Shown piece by piece: positions 33,200 to 40,034 of a DNA stretch of 64,000 bases. A program made the translations under genes and the position numbers. The notes under the pieces were generated by a model that did not search any database, was not told the origin of the DNA, and saw only the letters and a program-made list of their open reading frames with translations. This DNA comes from Pseudoxanthomonas wuyuanensis. Lineage in GTDB: Bacteria; Pseudomonadota; Gammaproteobacteria; Xanthomonadales; Xanthomonadaceae. Position 1 is the first letter of the stretch, and every line of letters begins with the position of its first letter. The DNA is taken from contig NZ_OCND01000002.1 in NCBI RefSeq assembly GCF_900215535.1, positions 434,001 to 498,000 on the forward strand, given 5' to 3'.

Positions 33200-34999
33200 A
33201 TGAACGCAGCGGTCGACCTATTCAAGACGGATTCCCAGGGCAGTCGGCTGGAGGCCCTGAATGCCTGGGTGGCCGAAGTCGCCGCACTGACCCAGCCCGA
33301 CCGCATCCACTGGTGCGATGGCAGCGACACCGAAAACGCCGCGCTGGTCCGGCAGATGCAGGCCGATGGCAGTCTGTTGCCGCTCAATGCCGACACCCAT
33401 CCCAACAGCTGGCTGCACCGCTCCAGTCCCAGCGATGTGGCGCGGGTCGAACATCTGACCTTCGTCTGCACACCCCAGCAGGAAGACGCCGGCCCCAACA
33501 ACCACTGGATGGCCCCGGCCGAGGCGCATGCGAAGATGGATGCGCTGTTCGCCGGTTGCATGCGCGGCCGGACCCTGTACGTGGTGCCTTATTGCATGGG
33601 GCCCATCGATTCGCCGCTGGCGCGCTGCGGCGTGGAGATTACCGACTCGCCCTATGTGGTCGCCAACATGCGCATCATGACCCGCATGGGCGCTGCGGCG
33701 CTGGCGCGCATCGAGCGGGAGGGCGAGGCTGGCGGCGCGTTCGTGAAGGGCCTGCATTCCATCGGCGAGCTGGATCCGGACCGCCGCTTCATCATGCATT
33801 TCCCCGGGGAACTGACCATCAAGAGCTACGGCTCCGGCTATGGCGGGAATGCCTTGTTGGGCAAGAAGTGCCATGCGCTGCGCATCGCCTCGCACCAGGC
33901 CCGTAGCGAAGGCTGGTTGGCCGAGCACATGCTGATCGTCGGCATCGAGAACCCGCAGGGCGAGACCCATTACATCGCCGCGGCGTTCCCGTCGGCCTGC
34001 GGCAAGACCAACCTGGCCATGCTGATTCCGCCGGAAGGCTATCGCCAGGCCGGTTGGAAGGTATGGACGATAGGCGATGACATCTGCTGGATGCGCCCCG
34101 GTGCCGACGGCCGTCTGTATGCGATCAACCCGGAAGCAGGCTTTTTCGGCGTGGCGCCGGGCACTTCGCAAAAGTCCAATCCCAACGCGCTGGCCAGTAT
34201 CGGCCGTGACACCATCTTCACCAATGTCGCGGTGACCGAAGACAACCAGCCGTGGTGGGAAGGCCTGGACAAGCGCACGCCCAAGCGGGATTGGCAGGGC
34301 CGCTCGTTCGACCCGGTCAACGGCCCGGCCGCGCATCCCAACTCGCGCTTCACCGTTTCGGCCAGGCAATGCCCCAGCTATTCGCCGCGAGCCGAAGATC
34401 CCCAGGGCGTGCCGATTTCGGCCATCGTGTTCGGCGGCCGCCGCGCCTCGCTGGTGCCACTGGTGTTTGAGGCGCGCGACTGGACCCACGGGGTGCTGGT
34501 GGGGGCGGCGATGGGCTCGGAAACCACCGCTGCTGCCACCGGCGCGGTTGGCGTGATGCGCCGCGACCCGATGGCGATGAAGCCTTTCTGCGGCTACAAC
34601 TTCGCCGACTATTTCGCGCACTGGCTGTCGTTCGACCAGGCCGGCGCCAAGCTGCCGAAGATCTTCCACGTCAACTGGTTCCGCAAGGGCGACGACGGCC
34701 AGTTCCTGTGGCCGGGTTTCGGCGACAACCTGCGCGTACTGGAATGGATGATCAAACGGGTCAAGGGGCAGGCCGAAGCGGTGGAAACCCCCATCGGCTA
34801 CCTGCCCGACGCCGATACGCTCAATCTGCAGGACCTGTCGCTGTCCGACGAAGCCCGGGTCAAGCTGTTCTGGTTCGACCAGGAAGGTTGGCGGGCGGAG
34901 TTCGACGGTATCGGCCAATTCCTGGCCGAGTTCGGCGCGCGCACCCCGCAGGCGCTGAAGGACGAACAGCGGCGCATCGCCGCCCTGCTGGCTGGTTGA
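33200..34999 (+). CDS. pckG: Phosphoenolpyruvate carboxykinase (GTP)
   Basis: A 599-residue cytosolic enzyme of the GTP-using class, converting oxaloacetate and GTP to PEP, GDP and CO2 in gluconeogenesis. The P-loop/kinase-1a sequence AAFPSACGKTNLAMLIPPEG with the class-defining reactive cysteine is near residue 272; GSGYGGNALLGKKCHALRIA is upstream, the metal-site DDICWMRPG follows, and GFFGVAPGTSQKSNPNALAS lies after it. Length is normal (about 600). ATG at 33200 (MNAAVDLFK) is preceded by GAGGGCAAGG. A TATCAT hexamer about 35 bp upstream may be the -10. Confidence 0.97.
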   Translation: MNAAVDLFKTDSQGSRLEALNAWVAEVAALTQPDRIHWCDGSDTENAALVRQMQADGSLLPLNADTHPNSWLHRSSPSDVARVEHLTFVCTPQQEDAGPNNHWMAPAEAHAKMDALFAGCMRGRTLYVVPYCMGPIDSPLARCGVEITDSPYVVANMRIMTRMGAAALARIEREGEAGGAFVKGLHSIGELDPDRRFIMHFPGELTIKSYGSGYGGNALLGKKCHALRIASHQARSEGWLAEHMLIVGIENPQGETHYIAAAFPSACGKTNLAMLIPPEGYRQAGWKVWTIGDDICWMRPGADGRLYAINPEAGFFGVAPGTSQKSNPNALASIGRDTIFTNVAVTEDNQPWWEGLDKRTPKRDWQGRSFDPVNGPAAHPNSRFTVSARQCPSYSPRAEDPQGVPISAIVFGGRRASLVPLVFEARDWTHGVLVGAAMGSETTAAATGAVGVMRRDPMAMKPFCGYNFADYFAHWLSFDQAGAKLPKIFHVNWFRKGDDGQFLWPGFGDNLRVLEWMIKRVKGQAEAVETPIGYLPDADTLNLQDLSLSDEARVKLFWFDQEGWRAEFDGIGQFLAEFGARTPQALKDEQRRIAALLAG

Positions 35000-35215
35000 A
35001 GCGCGCCCGGCTATCGCGGTCCGGACCGCCGCGATAGCCGCAGGTCGGGGACCGTTTCCCTGGCGCTGTTTCGGTGGGCGGTGCGGCGCCGGCCTGCCGG
35101 AAGAGGCATTACCGGAACCGGTCCATTCCCGCGCCGAAATCCGGATGACCGTTTAAACCACGCGGCCCGCAGCGACATCCAAGTCGTTATGCTGAACCCA
35201 GCCGTGAGCGACTTC

Positions 35216-35782
35216 ATGACCGATACGACCGCCGCCGAGGCGGCCGCCGAAACCGATGCCGCGCTGGCGCGTTCGGCGGCGGCCGGCGATGTCCCGGCTT
35301 TCGAGCGCCTATATCGCCGTCACGCCGGCCGGGTGCATGGCGTGATCGTGCGGCTGGTGGGCGGGCAGGGCGTGCGCGCCGAGGACCTGACCCAGGAAGC
35401 CTTCGTGCGCGCCTGGCAGGCGCTGCCGAAATTCCGTTTCGAAAGCGCGTTCGCGACCTGGCTGCACCGGCTGGCGGTCAACACCGCGCTGATGGAACTG
35501 CGAAGCCGGCGCAGCCTGCCTCGTTTCGATGACGATGATGAAGCGCTGGATGATTTCGGTACGCCCGACTCGGCCGGGCAGGGTACTGCGCTGTCGCTGG
35601 ACCTGGAGCGCGCTGTCGCGGCGCTGCCGCCGCGCGCCCGCGCGGTGCTGGTGCTGTACGACGTGGAAGGGTGGAAACACGAAGAGATTGCCGGCGAGCT
35701 GGGCATGGCGGTGGGCAGTTCCAAGGCCCAGTTGCACCGCGCACGCCACCTGCTGCGCGAACGTTTGGGAGTAGAAGCATGA
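35216..35782 (+). CDS. ECF-type RNA polymerase sigma factor
   Basis: A 188-residue sigma factor: region 2 (FERLYRRHAGRVHGVIVRLV, then AEDLTQEAFVRAWQALPKFR and FATWLHRLAVNTALMELRSR) and region 4 (LPPRARAVLVLYDVEGWKHE followed by EIAGELGMAVGSSKAQLHRA). An acidic linker FDDDDEALDDFG separates them. I chose MTDTTAAE (35216); an upstream ATG at 35189 overlaps a TATGCT that looks like the -10 box. Its stop overlaps the next gene (ATGA), which encodes the probable anti-sigma factor. Confidence 0.93.
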   Translation: MTDTTAAEAAAETDAALARSAAAGDVPAFERLYRRHAGRVHGVIVRLVGGQGVRAEDLTQEAFVRAWQALPKFRFESAFATWLHRLAVNTALMELRSRRSLPRFDDDDEALDDFGTPDSAGQGTALSLDLERAVAALPPRARAVLVLYDVEGWKHEEIAGELGMAVGSSKAQLHRARHLLRERLGVEA

Positions 35783-36255
35783 ACACGCAAGACGAATCGC
35801 TGCGCTGGCGCCTACGGGCAATGCGCGAGGACATGGCGCCTTCCCGCGATCTATGGCCGGATATCGCGGCCCGTATCGCCGAGGCGCCGCAGTCGCCCAT
35901 CCAGCCGGTGGAACCGATCACCCGGTCCCATCGCATCATGCCCTGGGCGATGGCGGCCTCCGCGCTGCTGGCGCTGGGTCTGGCCTGGCAATTGGGGGTG
36001 ATGAAACCGCATGCCGAACCGTTGCTCCAACGCGAAGCCGCTTCACTGACGCGCGACTACCAGGGCGCCGTGGCCGAACTGGAAAGTGCCGGAACGCCAC
36101 CGGAAATCGCCCCCGCGCTGGCGGCGCTGGATCGCAGCGCCGCCCAGATCCGCAGCGCCATCGATGCAGATCCCAATGCCCGATTCCTGCTGGACCAGTT
36201 GCGGCGCACCTACGCGCGGCGCCTGGCGCTGACCCAGCGCGCCGTGATGACTTGA
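35779..36255 (+). CDS. Anti-sigma factor-like single-pass membrane protein
   Basis: A 158-residue protein with a cytosolic N-terminus (ESLRWRLRAMREDMAPSRDL then WPDIAARIAEAP), a membrane helix (about 54-74, IMPWAMAASALLALGLAWQL) and a short helical periplasmic end (about 90-158). It overlaps the ECF sigma gene by 4 bp, the usual arrangement of a sigma factor and its membrane anti-sigma factor. No zinc motif is present. The DUF4097 gene begins 10 bp later. Confidence 0.82.
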   Translation: MNTQDESLRWRLRAMREDMAPSRDLWPDIAARIAEAPQSPIQPVEPITRSHRIMPWAMAASALLALGLAWQLGVMKPHAEPLLQREAASLTRDYQGAVAELESAGTPPEIAPALAALDRSAAQIRSAIDADPNARFLLDQLRRTYARRLALTQRAVMT

Positions 36256-36265
36256 GGACTCCACC

Positions 36266-37165
36266 ATGTTCCGTTCCCTGCTTGTTGCCGCGGCGCTGAC
36301 CGCAACCGCATTGGCCCCCGATGCCATCGCGCAGAGTGCCATCGACCAGACCCGCCCACTGGATGCACGCGGGCGTATCGATATCGACAACGTCAAAGGC
36401 CGCATCGAAGTCCGCGCCTGGGACCGCGATGAAGTGAAAATCACCGGCACGCTGGGCGAAGGCGTCGAAAAGCTGGTGGTCGAGGGCGACCGCCGGCATC
36501 TGCTGGTACGGGTGCAGTACCCCAGGGGCAGCGGCTGGGGCGGCAGGCAAGCCGGCTCCACCGATCTGCGCCTGACCGTGCCGGTCCGGGCCGAACTGGA
36601 CATCGAATCGGTATCCGCCAACGTCGACGTTTCGGGCGTCGCCCCGCGCCAGCTTTCCATCGACACGGTCAGCGGCGATGTGATCGCCATTGGCGCACCA
36701 GCCAAGGCCGATATCGAGGCGGTCAGCGGCAGCCTCAATCTGACCCTCAACAGCGGCGACGTCGTTGCCGAAACCGTCAGCGGCGACATCCGCCTGCAAG
36801 GCCGCCTCAACGGCGACATCAGCACCGAAACCGTCTCCGGCAGCATCCTGGTCGCCGTCAACGGCGAGCGCGTCAAGGAACTGAGCGCCAGCACCGTCAG
36901 CGGCAGCGCGAACGTCTCCACGGGGCTGGCGACCAACGGCAAAATCAAGATGGAATCGGTCAGCGGAAACCTGACCCTGCGCCTGCCCAGCGACGCATCC
37001 GCACAGGTGCGCGGCGAAAGCTTCAGCGGCCGGCTCAAGGCGACCGGCGTCACCATCGAAAAGCGCCGCGGCCCCGGTTCCAGCTTCCAGACCCGCTACG
37101 GCAGCGGCGACGGCGACATCAGCGTGACCACATTTTCGGGGAATGCGGAGGTGCGGGTGGAGTAG
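36266..37165 (+). CDS. DUF4097 family exported beta-solenoid protein
   Basis: A 299-residue protein with a signal peptide (MFRSLLVAAALTATALAPDA, cleavage near AIAQS). The mature part is a run of short beta-strand repeats around S-G-x-(V/I) turns: IDIDNVKGRIEVRAWDRDEV, SVSANVDVSG, DTVSGDVIAIG, AVSGSLNLTLNSG, ETVSGDIRLQG, ETVSGSILVAV, STVSGSANVST, SVSGNLTLRL. This is the DUF4097 (putative adhesin-like) pattern, a right-handed beta-helix presumably in the periplasm. As third gene of an ECF operon it may be the sensor or main product; in relatives it occurs next to the same pair. Confidence 0.87.
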   Translation: MFRSLLVAAALTATALAPDAIAQSAIDQTRPLDARGRIDIDNVKGRIEVRAWDRDEVKITGTLGEGVEKLVVEGDRRHLLVRVQYPRGSGWGGRQAGSTDLRLTVPVRAELDIESVSANVDVSGVAPRQLSIDTVSGDVIAIGAPAKADIEAVSGSLNLTLNSGDVVAETVSGDIRLQGRLNGDISTETVSGSILVAVNGERVKELSASTVSGSANVSTGLATNGKIKMESVSGNLTLRLPSDASAQVRGESFSGRLKATGVTIEKRRGPGSSFQTRYGSGDGDISVTTFSGNAEVRVE

Positions 37166-37200
37166 CATCTCTATAGACCGTTCCCCGCTATCCTGGTAGC

Positions 37201-37455
37201 GCTAGAGCATTTTCGTTTCAGGCCATAACATATCGTCTGGAGCCGCCCCCTTCCCTTTGGGGCAAGGAGTCCAAAGGGTGGATGAGGGAATGGCATTGAT
37301 TCACTATTCGCGTTTTTTGCAAGCGGACATTTTCTTCTTTCATCCGTCCCTGTCCGTCACCTTCTCCCAAAGGGAGAAGGGAAAGGCGTGTTGTTTCGAA
37401 GGAATCCGGCCTGGCGAGGGCGACGAATCAATACTTGAAATGAAAATGCTCCAGC
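37201..37455. mobile_element. Candidate MITE-like element, 255 bp with 20-bp terminal inverted repeats
   Basis: The left end GCTAGAGCATTTTCGTTTCA (37201-37220) and the reverse complement of 37436-37455 agree at 18 of 20 positions. Inside are subterminal inverted stretches (CCCCCTTCCCTTTGGGG near 37246 against CCCAAAGGGAGAAGGG near 37367) and a perfect hairpin CCTTCTCCC-AAA-GGGAGAAGG (37360-37380). There is no transposase frame. It marks the boundary between the core ECF operon and the lower-GC accessory region. No clear target-site duplication is visible. Confidence 0.5.
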
Positions 37456-37592
37456 TACGGTCATGTTCATGAGATTACGAATGTTGTCGGAAATGCGTAT
37501 CGGATAGCTTCAACGCACGCTCGTTTGCTGGCCAACAGAATGCAGTTGACGGAGTAAAGGATGTCTCCATTCGGGATACGGGGAGTCGAGGT
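37456..37592. other. Leader region of the first TPR-sulfotransferase gene
   Basis: About 137 bp with no gene. It is relatively AT-rich; TTGACG (37547-37552) is a possible -35 but lies close to the start codon. GGGGAG at 37580-37585 is the ribosome-binding site of the GTG start at 37593. Confidence 0.4.
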
Positions 37593-39413
37593 GTGAAAAT
37601 CGAAGGAGTAGAGGCGCTATTTCACGAGGGGCGGTACAGCCAGGTCGAAATGCTGGCGCGAAAAGCGCTAGCGGACATGCAGAATGGGGATGTGGGCGCT
37701 TCGTGGCTGAGCCTGCTTGCCTTCAGCCTTGCGGCACAGGCACGCCCACAGGAGGCGCGGGAGATATTCGCGAGACTTGCCCGGCAGCAGGCGCACGAAC
37801 CGGTGCACTTGCTCAATCTTGGTAACGCCTGTCTTGAGGTGGGAGATCCACAGGCAGCCGTCGAAGCATTCGAGCGGGCACATTCAATGGGTGCAGAGGG
37901 GACCGCCTACTTGCTTGGATATGGTTTGGCTTTGCTCGCCTGCGCGAAGTTCGATCAGGCACGAGAACTGCTGGCTGAGGCGCATGCGCTGGAGCCTGAT
38001 GCAGTGGACGTGCGTCTGGCGTACGCGCAATGCTTGGCCGAACTGGAATACTTCGACCGGATAGAGGGACTTGTTGGGTCCTTGAAAGAGGATGCGCTGA
38101 CACAGGAGCAACGGCGAGTGTTGGCATGGCTGTTGGCGCAGGCAGGCGATGATGAACGAGCCGTAGCTGCATACCAACGTTTGCTCATTGCGGATGCAGA
38201 TGATGTGGAGTCACGGATAAAGTTGGGGCTGTTATTCGAACGGCTGAATCGCCTTGACAAAGCTGAAGCGCTGCTACTGCACAAATCGGTCGCCCAGGCA
38301 CCTATCGATGCCATGAAGGCATTGGCGCTGGGAAGGCTGCGACGAAGATTGGGAGACGGTGCAGGTGCTGCCGTGTTGCTGGAGCAGGGGAGAGCGCTTG
38401 CATCGGGAGGCGCAATGATGGCCCAGATCCACTTTGAGTTGGCCAAGTGCTATGACGGTACGGACCAACCTGACGCTTGCATGGCCGCGCTTGCTATTGC
38501 GCACGAGCAGGCGGAAGTGGCGTTCCAACAGCGCTTTCCAAATGTGTCGCGCTACGACGTTCTAGGATGGCTGAAAGAGCGGGTCGAACATGATGCGCCC
38601 GTAGCTTGGCAGATGCCTATCGAGGATGGGACTGCACAAGACCCAGTATTCCTGGTCGGATTTCCGCGCTCTGGCACGACGTTGCTTGAGCGCGTACTTG
38701 ATGCCCATCCAGCCCTGAGTGTGCTGGACGAACGGCCAGCGCTGGAGGCTGCCATTGCCGAGTTGTGGCGGTTGCCCCGCTGGCGCGACCAGAGCCTGTC
38801 TGATGCATTGGATGGCCTCGATCCCGCAGTACTTCATACTGCCCGGAGCATCTACTGGCGGGAGGTGGAGCGGCATGTCGTGCCGCATGGAAGGCTGGTG
38901 GACAAGTACCCACTCTATTTGACGCGAGTGCCGTACGTAGCGCGGCTGTTTCCCAGAAGCGTCTGGTTGCTGCTGCTACGCCACCCCTGTGATTGCGTAC
39001 TCAGCTGCCATATGCAGGCATTTGGAATGAATGGTGGGGCGCTTGTTTTTCGAACCATTGAAACAACGGCCGAGGCATATGCGGCCGCAATGGAGCATTG
39101 GGAATCGCAGATATCAAGAACGCCCATGCCGGTGCATACATTGCGCTACGAGGATCTGGTGACGGATTTTCACGGTCAGTTGGACCGTGTGATGGCCTTT
39201 TTGTCACTTGCGCGGACAGCTACGCAGGATGACTTCAGCATGAAGGCGGCTCATCGCGATCGACGAATTAATACCCCCAGCTATTCGCAGGTGATACAGC
39301 CAGTCAATTCGTCAGCGATCGGCCGCTGGCAGCGCTACCGGCGATATTTCGGCGAACGTACGCTCGGCCTGTTGCGTCCTTGGGCGGAGCGCTACGGCTA
39401 TAGCCTGGAATGA
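37593..39413 (+). CDS. TPR-sulfotransferase fusion protein A
   Basis: A 606-residue protein: tetratricopeptide repeats over about residues 1-320 (GRYSQVEMLARKALADMQNG; HLLNLGNACLEVGDPQAAVE; DVRLAYAQCLAELEYFDRIE; KLGLLFERLNRLDKAEALLL) and a PAPS-dependent sulfotransferase domain (about 345-600). The 5'-phosphosulfate loop is G356-FPRSGTTLLERVL and the 3'-phosphate site R-HPCDCVLS near 463-471. ETTAEAYAAAMEHWE and RYEDLVTDFHGQLDRVM are typical of Sulfotransfer_3 proteins. No signal peptide is seen, so action is cytosolic. The start is GTG at 37593. It converges with the 2OG dioxygenase, their ends overlapping by 16 bp. TPR parts usually bind protein partners, so a protein or peptide acceptor is plausible. 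Confidence 0.87.
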   Translation: MKIEGVEALFHEGRYSQVEMLARKALADMQNGDVGASWLSLLAFSLAAQARPQEAREIFARLARQQAHEPVHLLNLGNACLEVGDPQAAVEAFERAHSMGAEGTAYLLGYGLALLACAKFDQARELLAEAHALEPDAVDVRLAYAQCLAELEYFDRIEGLVGSLKEDALTQEQRRVLAWLLAQAGDDERAVAAYQRLLIADADDVESRIKLGLLFERLNRLDKAEALLLHKSVAQAPIDAMKALALGRLRRRLGDGAGAAVLLEQGRALASGGAMMAQIHFELAKCYDGTDQPDACMAALAIAHEQAEVAFQQRFPNVSRYDVLGWLKERVEHDAPVAWQMPIEDGTAQDPVFLVGFPRSGTTLLERVLDAHPALSVLDERPALEAAIAELWRLPRWRDQSLSDALDGLDPAVLHTARSIYWREVERHVVPHGRLVDKYPLYLTRVPYVARLFPRSVWLLLLRHPCDCVLSCHMQAFGMNGGALVFRTIETTAEAYAAAMEHWESQISRTPMPVHTLRYEDLVTDFHGQLDRVMAFLSLARTATQDDFSMKAAHRDRRINTPSYSQVIQPVNSSAIGRWQRYRRYFGERTLGLLRPWAERYGYSLE

Positions 39414-39988
39414 TGCTGCGGGAAACGTAGGTAAGTGGACAGGATGTATTTGTCCTGGCTTGGAGAAGGCAGGCCTTGATGCGCGTACATCCAGTACGGT
39501 GGAAACATCAGTAGCCGTCCGGCACGTGGCGACACGCTGATGTCCAATCCAGGAAACCACGTCTGGCCGCCATCCTCCACATCGTTGAGATACCAGAGGA
39601 ACACTAGATAGCGGTCGCAAACTTCGTTGATCGAATCAAAGTGGGTCTGGAATTGTTCTTCACCATCCGCGTTGTAGCGTTTAAGAATTAGCGGACTAAG
39701 CAATGGGCTGTCCGGCACAGGAATCGGCAGCCCGACGTCCTGATTGTAGCGCTTCAGTTGTTCGCTGATCTGCGATCGAAAGAAAGCCAGGAACGCATTA
39801 TCGGACAAACGACTGACATCCAGTTCAGTCCAGGCACTGTTCTCCAGTCCCGGACGCACGCCGCGACCATTGCGTACCTGGAAGCGCGCCAGCGTATTAA
39901 ATGAGTCGATCAGCCGGCGGCAAAGGTCCGCCGGCAGATTGTCGTCATAGCAGCGGACAAAATGCCGCAGCGTCGGTGCACTGGACAT
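39398..39988 (-). CDS. 2-oxoglutarate/Fe(II) dioxygenase, prolyl 4-hydroxylase-like
   Basis: A 196-residue protein with the double-stranded beta-helix motif of prolyl hydroxylases: H116-F-D118 and H170 bind iron and K180 would bind 2-oxoglutarate. The text between (ILKRYNADGEEQFQTHFD; RYLVFLWYLNDVEDGGQTWF; SPRAGRLLMFPPYWMYAHQG) is typical of the P4Hc family. The start was taken at 39988 (MSSAPTLRHF), 46 bp after the receptor stop; a longer form starting at 40081 would overlap the receptor gene. It is probably co-transcribed with receptor A. Family members hydroxylate prolines or other side chains in proteins and peptides; the partner here is unknown. Confidence 0.87.
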   Translation of the reverse strand: MSSAPTLRHFVRCYDDNLPADLCRRLIDSFNTLARFQVRNGRGVRPGLENSAWTELDVSRLSDNAFLAFFRSQISEQLKRYNQDVGLPIPVPDSPLLSPLILKRYNADGEEQFQTHFDSINEVCDRYLVFLWYLNDVEDGGQTWFPGLDISVSPRAGRLLMFPPYWMYAHQGLPSPSQDKYILSTYLRFPQHHSRL

Positions 39989-40034
39989 AACCGCTGCGGC
40001 ATCTACCGCAGCGGTCGTCTGCTTCTTCAGCCCG

